Source of the DNA: Mesorhizobium escarrei
GTDB taxonomy: Bacteria; Pseudomonadota; Alphaproteobacteria; Rhizobiales; Rhizobiaceae
Length of the DNA stretch: 64,000 bases
NCBI RefSeq assembly: GCF_935825525.1
Contig: NZ_CAKXZT010000001.1
Location: forward strand, 116,265-180,264
Direction of reading: 5' to 3'
Below the pieces are notes generated by a model. That model saw only the letters and a program-made list of their open reading frames with translations. It made no database searches and was not told where the DNA came from. Below are positions 1-9,989 of the stretch, one piece after another. Within the stretch, counting starts at the first letter, position 1. Each line of letters opens with the position of its first letter. The position numbers and the translations under genes are program-made.

Positions 1-1444
1 TGCGGGTCAGTATGTTGAGCCTGACCGCGATCAGCGGCCCATTGGCAGGATCGAGCATCTTGTGCGGCTTAGCCGAGCGGATTAGCCGGTCGCCGAGATA
101 GGCGCGGGCGCCGCGCAAGGCGGTGATCTGCATGTCCTTGCAGAACGGATTGTCGAGCTGCCGGTCACGAGCGTGGATTTCGCGCTCGACCTGCGCCAGC
201 TCAAGCAGCGGCTCGCCGCCGACAAGCGCGTTCATGCGGGCGACCAGCGCCGGCAAATCAGGATGAAATCCTCGCCCTTGTCCATGAACGCTTTCACCGG
301 ACCGGGGACGCCTGATGTGGCGCGGCCGAGCACCTGGCGCCAGCTTTTTCCGGTGAGGTCGGGGTTCTGCTCGGAGCCCGACAACGCGAACTCCTTCCGG
401 ATGATTTTTTTGGTCAGGATGAACCAGGAATAGTCGAAGCCGGTTTTCATGATGTGGCTGAGCGTGGCCAGCGTGTCGAAGCCGGGATAGAGCGGCACCG
501 GCAGGCGCTTGCCGCGGGCGTCGAGCCACAGCGACGACGGGCCGGGCAGGATGCGGATTGCATGGTCGCTCCAGAGCGGCGCCCAGTTCCTGATGCCTTC
601 GACATAGTGCCACATGCGGTCGCGGTTGATGGTGCTGCCGCCGGCCTGTTCGGTGATCGCCAGCATGCGGCCGTCGACATGATCGGGAACGCCGGTGATC
701 ATGCGCCTGGGCGGCATGCCGAGCCGCTGCGGCCAGTTCTTGCGGACAAGCTCGGCATTGCCGCCGATGCCGCCGGAAGCGACGATGACCGCTTGCGCCT
801 TGAACTCGAAATCGCCGGCAACGTCGCGCGAACTCTTGCGGCCGCGCTCGGCATCGCTCGGCGCCAAATGTGTCGCCGCGCACGCCGTCGACGACGCCGT
901 CCGTCCGCGTCAGTTCGTTGACGCGGTGGCGGAATCTGAAGCTGACCAGCCCGCTTTTCTCGGCCTCGCGCACGCGCTGCACGAACGGCTCGAGCACGCC
1001 CGGCCCGGTGCCCCAGGTGACGTGGAAGCGCGGCACCGAATTGCCGTGGCCGACGGCGTTGCCGCCGCCGCGCTCGGCCCAGCCGACGATTGGGAAGAAC
1101 TTCATGCCCCGCTGCATCAGCCAGGAGCGCTTCTCGCCGGCGGCGAAGCCGACATAGGCCTCGGCCCAGCGGCGCGGCCAAAAATCTTCCGCACGGTCGA
1201 AGGCGGCGGTGCCAAGCCAGTCCTCGAGCGCCAGATCATGCGAATCGCGGATGCGCATGCGCCGCTGCTCGGGCGAATCGACAAGGAAGATGCCGCCAAG
1301 CGACCAGAACGCCTGGCCGCCGAACGACTGTTCAGGCTCCTGGTCGACAACGATGGTCTTCTTGCCGGCCTCGGCCAGTTCGGCCGCGGCGACGAGCCCG
1401 GCAAGGCCGGCGCCGACAATGATCACATCCGCATCGTCAGCCAT
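1..1444 (-). pseudogene. FAD-dependent dehydrogenase (fumarate reductase/KsdD-type flavoprotein), frameshifted and cut by the window edge
   Basis: Starts at ATG 1444 with an N-terminal Rossmann FAD motif (VIIVGAGLAGLVAAAELAEAG) and a conserved-looking first 190 residues. At about 868-876 one extra base moves the conserved reading into another frame, which then encodes VIVASGGIGGN, SLWLDARGKRLP and SGSEQNPDLTGKSW, typical of this flavoprotein family. At about 258-268 a second indel returns the conserved reading to the original frame (LVARMNALVGGEPLL, ITALRGARAYLGDRL), which stays open to base 1. Because the two shifts compensate, the frame from 1444 has no stop but carries about 200 scrambled residues through the FAD/substrate domain. 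Either a decayed gene or two sequencing errors. The gene lies 39 bp after the oxidoreductase gene and is probably co-transcribed with it. The substrate is unknown. Confidence 0.8.
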
Positions 1445-1483
1445 TGTCTCCCCCCGGCTTTCCTCCCCGGCTTTGACGAATTG

Positions 1484-2470
1484 TCAGACCGTCTCCCAGC
1501 CTTCCTTCTCGCCGGCGCGGAATATGGCGTCGATGACCTTCTGGTTGAGCACGGACTCTTCCAGCGTGAAGACGCGGTCGGTGCCGCCCTGTGCCGCCCG
1601 CGCGAAGGCCTCGACCTCCAGCCGGTACTGCTGCATGCCGGGGAAGCGGAACACTTGCGCCTCGCTGTGGTTCTGGTTGTGCAGCTCGATGCGATGGTGG
1701 TCGTAAATTCCGGCGTTGAACGGCGAAAGCACCTCTATGAAGCCCTTCTCGCCGTGGAACACCATCACCTGCCGCGCCGCCATCTGCGTCGACAGATAGA
1801 ACGACAATTCGAAGTCGCCGAAATCGGCGCGGATCGAGGAGTAGATGTCGGTGCCGAATGTCTTGTCGCGCTCGATCGTCGCTTGGACGCGCAGCGGCTC
1901 CTTGCCCGTCGAAAAGCGCGTCGACACCGTCGGGTAGACGCCGATGTCGGGCAGCGCGCCGCCGCCGAGGTCGAGCTGGTTGCGCATGTTCTTGGGATCG
2001 ACATTGTAGTAGGAGAACGCGCCCTGGACATGGCGCAGCCGGCCGATGGCGCCGTTGGCGATCAGCTCGCTCACCTTGATCCATTGCGGATGGTAGACGA
2101 CCATGAAGGCTTCGCAGACCAGCACGTTTTTGGCGTCGCGCAGCTTGATCAGCGGCGGAATGTCCTTGGCATCGAGCGCCAGCGGCTTTTCGACCAGAAC
2201 ATGCTTGCCGGCCTCGATCGCCTTGGCCGTCCATTCGACATGCTGCGCGGTCGGCAGCGGGATGTAGACGCCGTCGACATCCCCAGATGCGAGCAGCTCG
2301 TCATAGGAACCGAAGGCATGGGGGGCACCGAAACGGTCGGCCAGGGCGCGGGCTTTCGACGGATCGCGGCTGGCGATCGCCGACAGCACGCCGTTCTCCG
2401 CCTCGACCATTGCAGGCAAAAGATGCTCGCGGCCGATCTTGGCCGTCGACAAAACACCCCATCGGAACAT
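1484..2470 (-). CDS. Gfo/Idh/MocA family NAD(P)-dependent oxidoreductase
   Basis: A 328-residue protein. The N-terminal Rossmann fold begins [10 protein letters not shown], and the family hallmark EKP is at residues 94-96 ([10 protein letters not shown]). The C-terminal alpha/beta domain contains [12 protein letters not shown]. The chosen ATG at 2470 is preceded by GAGGGAG about 7 bases upstream; a frame-compatible start 60 bases earlier would only add non-conserved residues. Such enzymes oxidise or reduce sugars, inositols or related polyols; the substrate cannot be read from the sequence. The flavoprotein gene follows 39 bp downstream on the same strand, suggesting a two-gene operon. Confidence 0.88.
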   Translation of the reverse strand: MFRWGVLSTAKIGREHLLPAMVEAENGVLSAIASRDPSKARALADRFGAPHAFGSYDELLASGDVDGVYIPLPTAQHVEWTAKAIEAGKHVLVEKPLALDAKDIPPLIKLRDAKNVLVCEAFMVVYHPQWIKVSELIANGAIGRLRHVQGAFSYYNVDPKNMRNQLDLGGGALPDIGVYPTVSTRFSTGKEPLRVQATIERDKTFGTDIYSSIRADFGDFELSFYLSTQMAARQVMVFHGEKGFIEVLSPFNAGIYDHHRIELHNQNHSEAQVFRFPGMQQYRLEVEAFARAAQGGTDRVFTLEESVLNQKVIDAIFRAGEKEGWETV

Positions 2471-2634
2471 CAGGCTTCTCCCTCTCGATTGCAGGAATGG
2501 AGGTTTGCCCGAAATCGGCGAAAAAGCCAATTGGAGACTGGTGCTCGATCAGCGCCTTAGTCAATCCTGGGAAGTTATTCCGGCTTGCCGGTCAGCGTAA
2601 TGTCGAAGTCGCCGCCGCGCGGTGCAAATTGCGA

Positions 2635-2653
2635 GACGTTGGCCGCCAACGTC
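2635..2653. repeat. Perfect 8-bp inverted repeat with 3-base loop
   Basis: GACGTTGG-CCG-CCAACGTC sits in the 241-bp gap between pheT and the oxidoreductase gene, both on the minus strand. No T-run follows on either strand, so it is not a convincing intrinsic terminator. It could be an operator for the downstream operon. Nothing else is recognisable in this gap. Confidence 0.4.
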
Positions 2654-2711
2654 TGCGGAGAATACTAGACTCACCATGGCACAACAGTAATCGCCATGTG
2701 CCCGCAACCCG

Positions 2712-5120
2712 TCACGCTCTGAGCACGCCGCCGGTCTGCTTGTGCACATTCTCGACGATGCGCTTTGCCAGCGCCTCGAAGTCCTCGTCGGTCAGCGTCT
2801 TTTCGACCGGCTGGATCGACACTTCGATGGCGATCGATTTCTTGGCCACGCCGAGTGACGCCCCTTCGAACACATCGAAGACCGAGACGTTGGTGATCAG
2901 TTTCCTGTCGGCGGCAAGTGCTGCGCGGGTCAGCGTGCCGGCTTCGACCGCCTTGTCGACGACGAAGGCGAAATCGCGCTTGACCGCCTGGAAGGCGGAT
3001 AGCTCCAGTCTCGGTTTTGTCCGCGTCGGCTTGGCCTTCGGCTCGGGCACGGCATCGACGAATACTTCGAAGCCGCAGAGCGGCCCGGAGACGTCCAGTT
3101 CCTCCAGCGTCTTCGGGTGGAACTCGCCGAACGTGCCCAAAATGACCTTCGGCCCGAGCTTGATCGTGCCGGAGCGGCCGGGATGATACCAGGCCGGGCC
3201 GGCGGCCTCGATCTGCAGCCGCTCGACCGGCGCGCCGCAGGCTTCGAGTGCTGCGATCGCGTCGGCCTTGGCGTCGAACACGCCGACCGGACCGGCATTG
3301 CCCGCCCAATGACGACCGGAGCCTTCGAGCCTGGCCGTGCCGCGCCGCACGCCGGCGGCGACGCGCCGCTGCTGGTCGGCCGCATCGCCCTCATAGGTGC
3401 CCGACACTTCGAACAGCGCGACATCGCCGATGCCCCTGTCGGCATTGCGCTGGGCGGCGGCGATCAGGCCCGGCAGCAGCGACGGCCGCATGTCGGACAT
3501 GTCGGCCGCGATCGGATTGGCGAGCTTGAGTGCGGTCTGGCCGCCGCCGAACAGTTCGGCATGTTTTGCCGCAATGAACGACCAGGTGACCGCCTCCATC
3601 ATGCCGCGCACCGCCAGCGCCCGCTTGGCGGCGCGGGTGCGGACCTGCAGGACAGTCAGGATCTTGGCGTTGACGGCATCATGCGCGCCGAGCGGCTGCG
3701 GGGCGATGTTGTCGACGCCATGGATGCGCATGACCTCCTCGACCAGATCGGCCTTGCCGTCGACATCCGGCCGCCAGGACGGCACCGCCACATTGACGAC
3801 ATCGCTCGTGCCTTGCGGCTTGAAACCGAGGCGGACAAGAATGGCGAGACTCTCGTCCCTGGGCACCTCGATGCCGGTCAGCCGCTTCACTTCCGACAGC
3901 GGGAAGGAAACGATCTTCGGCGTGTGACCGGCATAGCCGACGACTTCGGTTTCGGTCGGCGTGCCGCCGCAGAAATCCAGCACCAGCTTGGTCGCCAGCT
4001 CCACGCCGGGAACCATGAATTCAGGGTCGACGCCGCGCTCGAACCGGTAGCGCGCATCGCTGATGATGCCGAGCATCCTGCCGGTGCGGGCCGTGGTGAT
4101 CGGATCCCAAAGCGCCGATTCGATCAGCACGTCGGTGGTGTTCTCGTCGCAGCCGGAATGCTCGCCGCCCATGATGCCGGCGATCGACTCGACGCCGTCC
4201 TGGTCTGCTATCACGCACATGTCAGGCGTCAGCGTGTACTCACGGCCGTCAAGCGCCTGCACCTTTTCACCGTCACGCGCCCGGCGCACGGTAAGGTTGC
4301 CGGCGACCTTGTTAGCGTCGAACACATGCAGCGGCCGGCCGCGGTCGAAAGTGACATAGTTGGTGATATCGACCAGCGCGCTGATCGGCCTCAGCCCAAT
4401 GGCGATCAGCCGCTGCTGCAGCCATTTCGGCGACGGACCGTTGTTCACGCCTTTCACCAATCTCAGGGCGAAGCCGGGGCAGAGCTCAGGGGCTTCGATC
4501 GTCACCTTCACCGGGCACATGCCGCTGCCAGCATGCGGCATGATCGCACCGCCGACGAGGCGGCCGAGCCCGCTCGCCGCAAGATCGCGGGCAATGCCGT
4601 AGACGCTGGTCGCATCCGGACGGTTCGGCGTCAAATTGATCTCTATGACCGGATCGTCGAGATGGGCATAGGCGGCGAAGCTGGTGCCGACCGGCGCATC
4701 GGCGGGCAGATCGATGATGCCGTCATGCTCTTCCGAAAGCTCGAGCTCGCGCTCGGAGCACATCATGCCATGGCTTTCGACACCCCTGATCTTGCCGACC
4801 GTCAGCGTCACGTCGATGCCCGGAATATAGGTACCGGGTGCTGCAAAGGCGCCGATCAGGCCGGCGCGGGCGTTCGGCGCTCCACATACAACCTGCACTG
4901 GGGCCTTGCCGTCGCCGGTATCGACGGTCAGCACGCGCAGCCGGTCGGCATCGGGATGCTGCTCCGCCGTCAGCACCCTGGCTATGACGAAGGGCTTCAG
5001 GCTCGACCTGTCGTCGACATGCTCGACCTCGAGGCCGATTGAGGTCAGCCGCTCGACGATCTCGTTGAGCGAGGCATCGGTCTCTAGGTGATCCTTGAGC
5101 CAGGAGAGGGTGAGTTTCAT
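2712..5120 (-). CDS. pheT: Phenylalanyl-tRNA synthetase beta subunit
   Basis: An 802-residue protein of normal bacterial PheT length. It starts [12 protein letters not shown], the usual PheT N-terminus, followed by the tRNA-binding (EMAP-like) domain ([18 protein letters not shown]), the B3/B4 editing region, the B5 domain and a C-terminal anticodon-binding FDX-ACB domain (about residues 705-800, ending KQTGGVLRA). With PheS it forms the alpha2-beta2 enzyme that charges tRNA-Phe in the cytoplasm. The ATG at 5120 overlaps the TGA of the preceding GFA-family gene by four bases (ATGA), implying translational coupling. A longer open frame upstream only reads through that gene in another frame and was not used. 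Confidence 0.97.
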   Translation of the reverse strand: MKLTLSWLKDHLETDASLNEIVERLTSIGLEVEHVDDRSSLKPFVIARVLTAEQHPDADRLRVLTVDTGDGKAPVQVVCGAPNARAGLIGAFAAPGTYIPGIDVTLTVGKIRGVESHGMMCSERELELSEEHDGIIDLPADAPVGTSFAAYAHLDDPVIEINLTPNRPDATSVYGIARDLAASGLGRLVGGAIMPHAGSGMCPVKVTIEAPELCPGFALRLVKGVNNGPSPKWLQQRLIAIGLRPISALVDITNYVTFDRGRPLHVFDANKVAGNLTVRRARDGEKVQALDGREYTLTPDMCVIADQDGVESIAGIMGGEHSGCDENTTDVLIESALWDPITTARTGRMLGIISDARYRFERGVDPEFMVPGVELATKLVLDFCGGTPTETEVVGYAGHTPKIVSFPLSEVKRLTGIEVPRDESLAILVRLGFKPQGTSDVVNVAVPSWRPDVDGKADLVEEVMRIHGVDNIAPQPLGAHDAVNAKILTVLQVRTRAAKRALAVRGMMEAVTWSFIAAKHAELFGGGQTALKLANPIAADMSDMRPSLLPGLIAAAQRNADRGIGDVALFEVSGTYEGDAADQQRRVAAGVRRGTARLEGSGRHWAGNAGPVGVFDAKADAIAALEACGAPVERLQIEAAGPAWYHPGRSGTIKLGPKVILGTFGEFHPKTLEELDVSGPLCGFEVFVDAVPEPKAKPTRTKPRLELSAFQAVKRDFAFVVDKAVEAGTLTRAALAADRKLITNVSVFDVFEGASLGVAKKSIAIEVSIQPVEKTLTDEDFEALAKRIVENVHKQTGGVLRA

Positions 5121-5542
5121 GACTGTGTTCCGTCTGATGGTCTGGGCACGCTGGTCTTCAAATGGCGTGGCAAGTCGTCCGGCATGTGCAGGAAGGGCAG
5201 CTGCTCGCGCACATGCGCGTGGTGCGTCGGCTTGAAATAGGCCGGCATGTCCATGGCGCCGAGCATGAAATAGATGTGGTCGGCCAGCCGCTCGTCGACA
5301 TAGGCGATCGGCGAGCCGCAGATGCCGCAAAAGGAGCGCGTCACCGGCCCGTTCTCGAACATCTTCAGCGCCCTGCCCGTGAAGGCGACCTGCTCGGTGA
5401 TGAAGCCGACGAAGGCCGACACCGGGGCGCCGCTGGCCCGCCGGCAATCGCCGCAATGGCAATAGCTGACATGGTGCGGTTCGGCCGAAGCCTCGAACCG
5501 CACGGCGCCGCAGCGGCAGCCGCCGGTGTGGGCCGCCGTCAT
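5117..5542 (-). CDS. GFA-family (glutathione-dependent formaldehyde-activating/CENP-V) zinc protein
   Basis: A 141-residue protein with the GFA/CENP-V cysteine pattern: CRC near residue 9, CHCGDC near 28-33 and FCGIC near 71-75, which in this fold bind structural and catalytic zinc. The start (ATG 5542) overlaps the pheS stop by four bases and its stop overlaps the pheT start by four bases, so it is translated inside the pheS-pheT operon. The specific reaction is unknown; the family name does not establish glutathione-formaldehyde chemistry. Its conserved wedging between the two synthetase subunits is the unusual point. Confidence 0.9.
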   Translation of the reverse strand: MTAAHTGGCRCGAVRFEASAEPHHVSYCHCGDCRRASGAPVSAFVGFITEQVAFTGRALKMFENGPVTRSFCGICGSPIAYVDERLADHIYFMLGAMDMPAYFKPTHHAHVREQLPFLHMPDDLPRHLKTSVPRPSDGTQS

Positions 5543-6642
5543 GCGCTCAAGCCTGCGAACAGCGTCGGCATGTCGAGCGGCCGGAAGCCGTAATGCGACA
5601 GCCAGCGCACATCGGCGTCGAAGAAGGCGCGCAGGTCCGGCATGCCGTACTTCAGCATGGCGATGCGATCGATACCCATGCCCCAGGCAAAGCCCTGATA
5701 CTCGTCGGGATCGAGCCCGCCATATCGCAGCACAGTGGGGTGGACCATGCCGCAGCCGAGAATTTCCATCCAGTCGGAGCCTTCGCCGAAGCGCACCTCG
5801 CCCGGCCGCGAACGGTCGCACTGGATGTCGACCTCCATGCTGGGTTCGGTAAACGGGAAGAAGCTCGGCCGGAAGCGCATCTTGACTTGGCGGACCTCGA
5901 AGAAGGCCTTGCAGAACTCCTCCAGCACCCATTTCATGTTGGCGACGTTGGCTGATCTGTCGATCACCAGCCCTTCGACCTGATGGAACATCGGCGAGTG
6001 CGTGGCATCGGAATCCTGGCGGTAGGTTTTTCCGGGAATGACGATGCGGATCGGCGGCTTCTGCACCTCCATGGTGCGGATCTGCACCGGCGAGGTGTGG
6101 GTGCGCAAAAGCTTGCGCTCGCCCTTCTCGTCCGGCTGGAAAAAGAAGGTGTCATGCATCTCCCGCGCCGGATGGCCTTCCGGGAAATTCAGCGCGGTGA
6201 AATTGTAGTAATCGGTCTCGATATCGGGACCTTCGGCGATGGCAAAGCCGAGGTCGCCGAAGATCGCGGCAATCTCGTCGCTGACCTGGCTGATCGGGTG
6301 GATGCGGCCGCGCTCGGCCGGCGATTGCCGCACCGGCAGCGTGACGTCGACCTTTTCCGCCGCGAGACGTGCCGCGATCGCTACGTCCTTCAGCTCGGCG
6401 CGGCGCGCGTTAAGCGCCTCGGTGATGCGGTTCTTGAGACCGTTGACCTCGGGGCCAAAAATTTGACGCTGTTCCTGCGATATCCCTCCCAGCGATTTCA
6501 ACAACTCCGAGACCGAGCCTTTTTTGCCCAGCGCCGAGATGCGAACGGCTTCGATCTCGTGCTCATCCGCCGCACCCGCAATCTCCGCCATCAACGCAGT
6601 TTCGAGGGCGTCGATATTCCGGTCGTTTAAAGTGATGTTCAT
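5539..6642 (-). CDS. pheS: Phenylalanyl-tRNA synthetase alpha subunit
   Basis: A 367-residue protein. The N-terminal coiled coil (residues about 1-100) binds tRNA-Phe, and the C-terminal class II catalytic core shows motif 2 ([11 protein letters not shown]), motif 3 ([17 protein letters not shown]) and the [12 protein letters not shown] segment. It activates phenylalanine and, with PheT, charges tRNA-Phe. The gene is first in a pheS-GFA-pheT operon with ATGA overlaps. It is separated from rplT by an intrinsic terminator, so it probably has its own promoter in 6643-6690, although no strong promoter match was seen there and no phenylalanine leader peptide is apparent. Confidence 0.97.
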   Translation of the reverse strand: MNITLNDRNIDALETALMAEIAGAADEHEIEAVRISALGKKGSVSELLKSLGGISQEQRQIFGPEVNGLKNRITEALNARRAELKDVAIAARLAAEKVDVTLPVRQSPAERGRIHPISQVSDEIAAIFGDLGFAIAEGPDIETDYYNFTALNFPEGHPAREMHDTFFFQPDEKGERKLLRTHTSPVQIRTMEVQKPPIRIVIPGKTYRQDSDATHSPMFHQVEGLVIDRSANVANMKWVLEEFCKAFFEVRQVKMRFRPSFFPFTEPSMEVDIQCDRSRPGEVRFGEGSDWMEILGCGMVHPTVLRYGGLDPDEYQGFAWGMGIDRIAMLKYGMPDLRAFFDADVRWLSHYGFRPLDMPTLFAGLSA

Positions 6643-6691
6643 CGCAGCTACCAGTTCAAAGATTAAGTCATCGCTGACCTACATCGCGTCA

Positions 6692-6729
6692 CAAAGAAAA
6701 ACCCGCGCCAGCCCTGCCAGCGCGGGTTT
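6692..6729 (-). terminator. Intrinsic terminator after rplT
   Basis: Inverted repeat AAACCCGCGC (6699-6708) / GCGCGGGTTT (6720-6729). Read on the minus strand the stem is followed by TTTTTCTTTG. It ends the rpmI-rplT transcript 37 bp past rplT. Confidence 0.88.
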
Positions 6730-6766
6730 CCCAAATCAAGTGTCGAAGTGCTTGGGAAGGCGCTGG

Positions 6767-7168
6767 TTAAGCTACAGCGCTTTCAAAAGCGTTCGGCGTG
6801 GTGTTCTTGAGGTACTCGAGCGCGACCTTGGCCTTGGCCACAAGTGCGGCAAATGCCTGCGGCTCGTGGATGGCCATGTCCGACAGGACCTTGCGATCGA
6901 TCTCGATGCCGGCCTTGTTGAGACCGTCGATGAACCGGCCATAGGTCAGGCCATGCTCGTGGGTCGCGGCATTGATGCGCTGGATCCACAGAGCGCGGAA
7001 CGAACGCTTGCGGTTCTTGCGGTCGCGGTAGGCATACTGCAGCGACTTTTCCACCGCCTGCTTGGCGATGCGAATGGTGTTCTTGCGGCGGCCGTAGAAA
7101 CCTTTGGCGGCTTTCAGGACCTTCTTGTGCTTGGCGTGCGAAGTGACGCCTCTTTTTACGCGTGCCAT
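6767..7168 (-). CDS. rplT: 50S ribosomal protein L20
   Basis: A 133-residue protein beginning [30 protein letters not shown], the diagnostic L20 N-terminus, followed by [12 protein letters not shown]. It is an early 23S rRNA-binding assembly protein. It forms an operon with rpmI, 93 bp upstream, and is followed by an intrinsic terminator. In other bacteria L20 represses its own operon; no leader structure could be confirmed here. Confidence 0.98.
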   Translation of the reverse strand: MARVKRGVTSHAKHKKVLKAAKGFYGRRKNTIRIAKQAVEKSLQYAYRDRKNRKRSFRALWIQRINAATHEHGLTYGRFIDGLNKAGIEIDRKVLSDMAIHEPQAFAALVAKAKVALEYLKNTTPNAFESAVA

Positions 7169-7261
7169 GTCATGATCTCCTTAAAAGCAATTCCAGGAAA
7201 AATGCCTAGCGGCTTTCCGTTCGGAATTGCGTAAAACAAATGCGTGTCCAGACCGAATGCC

Positions 7262-7465
7262 TTAGAGGCCGTTCGGCAGAAAATTCTTGATGACCTTCTT
7301 GCCATCCGGTTCAGCCAGAACCATCGTGCCGCGGGCATTTCGAATGAACTTGTTGGAACGCTTGATCATGCCGTGACGCTTGCCGGCCGCGGCCGACAGG
7401 ACTTTACCCGTACCTGTGATCTTGAACCGCTTCTTGGCGGCTGACTTGGTCTTCATCTTGGGCAT
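7262..7465 (-). CDS. rpmI: 50S ribosomal protein L35
   Basis: A 67-residue basic protein, [20 protein letters not shown] at the N-terminus, with the [11 protein letters not shown]35 motif. It is the first gene of the rpmI-rplT unit. A purine-rich CGGAG lies 8 bases before ATG 7465. Unusually, infC is not directly upstream: two methyltransferase-like genes and a terminator intervene. Confidence 0.98.
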   Translation of the reverse strand: MPKMKTKSAAKKRFKITGTGKVLSAAAGKRHGMIKRSNKFIRNARGTMVLAEPDGKKVIKNFLPNGL

Positions 7466-7540
7466 TTTGCTACTCCGTTTATGTGCGCATCATCGCGCTT
7501 TTTGTTCGCTTCAGGCCGACCAAAGCCCGAAAAGCAAATG

Positions 7541-7573
7541 AAACCGCCACGGCATGCCCTGCCGGGCGGTTTT
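7541..7573 (-). terminator. Probable intrinsic terminator downstream of the methyltransferase pair
   Basis: AAACCGCC (7541-7548) pairs with GGCGGTTT (7565-7572). On the minus strand the stem is followed by a T-rich stretch (TTTCATTTGCTTTT). It separates the two membrane methyltransferase genes from rpmI. Confidence 0.55.
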
Positions 7574-7653
7574 TGGGAACGGCGGTGCTATACGTCAAAG
7601 CGGGCCGGCGTGCAACACCCGTTCCGACACACCTTGTGCCGACACACCTGGGC

Positions 7654-8310
7654 CTATGGGAAACGGAACAGCACCGGCAGTATGCCTGATTGCTGGGCGC
7701 CGTCGATCGATTCGAAAAACGGAATGGCGACGAGGAACAACAGTCCGTCCAGCAGCGTCGTCCGCAGCAGGCGCGGCTTGAAGCTGCCGGTGTCGCCTTC
7801 CTGATACAGCGAAAGCTTCGGGAAAAAGCGCGGCACTCGCGCCATATAGGCCTGGAATGGAGTTCCGAAGGTCTCCTTCAGGAACGTCTCTTCGCGCAGG
7901 ATGACGACATGAAAGGCGGCGGCGCAAATCACCGCGAGGCCGATCGCCGCAGTGATCGAGCCCATCTGCGCGCCGACGCCGGCGGCAGCTATCGAGGAGA
8001 AGACATAGAGCGGATTGCGGGTGATCGAATAGGGTCCGCCGGTAACCACCTCGGAGGATTTGCGTCCGCCGATATAGAGCGTCGACCACAAGCGCCCGGC
8101 GATGCCGAGAAAGATCAGCAGGACCCCGACCATTTCGATCGTTTCGTGCGGCACGCTTTCGGGAGGAAAGGCAGACTGGCCAAACAGCAGCGCTGCGAAC
8201 ATGACGACCACGAGGGCGGCAAGCACCATCCTGCGCGCGTGCTGGTACCTGCCCAGCGCACGCCTGGCCTGCGCTTGTTCGGCCCGCGCCGACTTAACTT
8301 CATTGAGCAT
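7654..8310 (-). CDS. Isoprenylcysteine carboxyl methyltransferase (ICMT/PEMT-like) family integral membrane protein, paralogue 2
   Basis: About 218 residues with four hydrophobic segments. Family motifs include GGRLWSTLYIGGRKSSEVV-like text, GPYSITRNPLYVFS and a C-terminal LREETFLKETFG...ARVPRFFP. These match the SAM-binding membrane methyltransferases (phospholipid or isoprenylcysteine methyltransferase fold). It shares most of these motifs with the next gene upstream, so the pair is a tandem duplication. The start at ATG 8310 is chosen by alignment to the paralogue, but its ribosome binding site is poor; an upstream TTG at 8460 overlapping the previous stop is possible. The substrate is unknown. 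Confidence 0.75.
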   Translation of the reverse strand: MLNEVKSARAEQAQARRALGRYQHARRMVLAALVVVMFAALLFGQSAFPPESVPHETIEMVGVLLIFLGIAGRLWSTLYIGGRKSSEVVTGGPYSITRNPLYVFSSIAAAGVGAQMGSITAAIGLAVICAAAFHVVILREETFLKETFGTPFQAYMARVPRFFPKLSLYQEGDTGSFKPRLLRTTLLDGLLFLVAIPFFESIDGAQQSGILPVLFRFP

Positions 8311-8456
8311 GTCGGGAATCCGATCGTCGAGGAATTTCGCCAGCGATCGCAGCGCGTCTGGCCAAGAAAACGGGCGCCCGCCGGTCGCCGGGACGCCTCT
8401 GCAGGATGATTCAGGCGGATTTAATGCATGTCGCCTCTTTTGCCGGCATCCGCAGC

Positions 8457-9101
8457 TCAATACAGCCAGAAGAGGACGGGAATCACGCCGCTTTCCTGTC
8501 CGGACTCGATGAGTTCGAAAAACGGTACGGAAGCCACGAACATCAAGCCGTCGCGCAGCGTGTGATTAAAAATGCGCGGTGTGAAGGTGACCTCGGCCTG
8601 ATCGCGATAAAGCCGGGGATTGGGAAAAAACCGCGGCACCCGTGCGATGTAGTCCTTGTACGGCGCCCCGAGCACGGTCGTCAAATGCCGTTCCTCGCGC
8701 AGCGTGACGACGTAGAACGCGGCCGCGCATAAAACAGCCGACGCCATCGAGACGATCACGCTGCCGGTCTGGGCGCCGATACCGGCGGCCGCTACGGTGG
8801 AGAAAAAATACAGCGGGTTGCGCATCACCGAATATGGGCCGGTAGCAACCAGTTCGGCCGATTTGCGGCCGCCGATATAGAGGATCGACCAGAGCCGACC
8901 GCCGATCCCGATCAGTATCAGGGCACTGCCGTACTGCCCCTCTATGCGTTCGTGGCCTAATTCATCGTGCGTGGAGCCGCCGAAGATCAGCAAAGCGCAA
9001 AAAGCACCGATCAGCAGCGCCAGCAGGACTCGCCGGCGCCGCTGATAGCGGCCCATTTCGTCGAACGATCTTTCAATCGGAGAACGTGCCGCAGCGGCCA
9101 T
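8457..9101 (-). CDS. Isoprenylcysteine carboxyl methyltransferase (ICMT/PEMT-like) family integral membrane protein, paralogue 1
   Basis: A 214-residue membrane protein with GGRLWSILYIGGRKSAELV, GPYSVMRNPLYFFS and ARVPRFFP, the same blocks as the downstream paralogue. An N-terminal basic segment (GRYQRRRRV) precedes the first membrane helix. The start at ATG 9101 is supported by AAAGGA seven bases upstream; an earlier in-frame start lacks this. It probably methylates a lipid or prenylated/small substrate at the inner membrane using SAM, but the substrate cannot be inferred. It lies just after the infC terminator, so it is likely expressed separately from infC. Confidence 0.78.
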   Translation of the reverse strand: MAAAARSPIERSFDEMGRYQRRRRVLLALLIGAFCALLIFGGSTHDELGHERIEGQYGSALILIGIGGRLWSILYIGGRKSAELVATGPYSVMRNPLYFFSTVAAAGIGAQTGSVIVSMASAVLCAAAFYVVTLREERHLTTVLGAPYKDYIARVPRFFPNPRLYRDQAEVTFTPRIFNHTLRDGLMFVASVPFFELIESGQESGVIPVLFWLY

Positions 9102-9177
9102 GGACAATCCTTTCGCCGCGAGGACCGGCAACCGGACTCCTTGTCGATGCAACTTGCGGAGAAATCATGGCGAAGAC

Positions 9178-9210
9178 AAAAACAAACAAAAGGCCGCCGA
9201 AGCGGCCTTT
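9178..9210 (-). terminator. Intrinsic terminator after infC
   Basis: AAAGGCCGC (9189-9197) pairs with GCGGCCTTT (9202-9210). On the minus strand the stem is followed by TTTTGTTTGTTTTTG. Confidence 0.88.
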
Positions 9211-9241
9211 GCTGTGACGGGACCGCTTTAGCGGAATCACT

Positions 9242-9778
9242 TTAGCGGGGCGCCAGCACCATCATCATCTGGCGGCCTTCGAGCTTCGGTTCGGCTTCGA
9301 CCTTGGCGATGGGTGCCACTTCCTCGCGAACCTTGTTCAGAAGCTGCATGCCGAGTTCCATATGCGCCATCTCGCGGCCGCGAAAGCGCAATGTCAGCTT
9401 GACCTTGTCACCTTCCTCGAAAAACCGCCGGACCGCTTTCATCTTGGTCTCGTAGTCATGGCTGTCGATGTTCGGGCGCATCTTGATCTCTTTGATCTCG
9501 ATGACCTTCTGGTTCTTGCGCGCCTCGGCCGCCTTCTTCTGGTTGGCGTATTTCAGCTTGCCGAGATCGAGAATTTTTACGACGGGCGGCACTGCGTTGG
9601 GCGATATCTCGACCAGATCGAGCCCAGCCTCTTCGGCGAGCAGCAATGCGTCGTTGATGGAGACATCGCCGTGGTTGTGGCCTTCGGCGTCGATAAGCTG
9701 CACCCGGGGAACCCGGATGTCACGGTTGGAGCGCGGGCCATCCTTGGTGGGCGCCGTTGCTTTGAAAGGTCTGCGAAT
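9242..9778 (-). CDS. infC: Translation initiation factor IF-3 (ATT start codon)
   Basis: A 178-residue protein. The N-terminal domain follows [18 protein letters not shown], and the linker and C-terminal domain include [15 protein letters not shown] and [14 protein letters not shown]. It binds the 30S subunit and proofreads start codons. The conserved IF-3 N-terminus extends upstream of the first GTG (9703) to an ATT at 9776-9778, which has AAGGAG eight bases before it. No ATG, GTG or TTG start fits this reading frame and the family N-terminus. AUU starts on infC are the established basis of IF-3 autoregulation, since IF-3 rejects non-canonical starts, so this gene is probably autoregulated in the same way. 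Confidence 0.95.
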   Translation of the reverse strand: MRRPFKATAPTKDGPRSNRDIRVPRVQLIDAEGHNHGDVSINDALLLAEEAGLDLVEISPNAVPPVVKILDLGKLKYANQKKAAEARKNQKVIEIKEIKMRPNIDSHDYETKMKAVRRFFEEGDKVKLTLRFRGREMAHMELGMQLLNKVREEVAPIAKVEAEPKLEGRQMMMVLAPR

Positions 9779-9989
9779 GGTCGTGGTCTCCTTGAGCCGT
9801 TTCGTTCAGGGTTTTCAATTCAGAATTGCGAACGCGCCAATGTGGTGAGCGCGCGGCCGGAGTCAATAGCACAGCGCTCACAGGAAATCACCTGTTCCCT
9901 GACTTCTGCCTGCACCAAACGAAGAAAGTTGCCGAGCACTTTTCGTTGAGCCGTCCGCTGTGTCAAAAGACCTGGGTGAGGAGTGAGCC

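Noticed and set aside
695..2560. 621-residue plus-strand open frame
   Set aside because: It is antisense to the flavoprotein and oxidoreductase genes, which have family motifs; GC-rich codon use creates open shadows.
3117..5042. 641-residue plus-strand open frame antisense to pheT
   Set aside because: No domain and Arg/Gly-rich composition; pheT on the minus strand is complete.
7541..7573. Plus-strand terminator
   Set aside because: The stem has Ts on the plus side as well, but no plus-strand gene lies upstream; assigned to the minus-strand methyltransferase genes.
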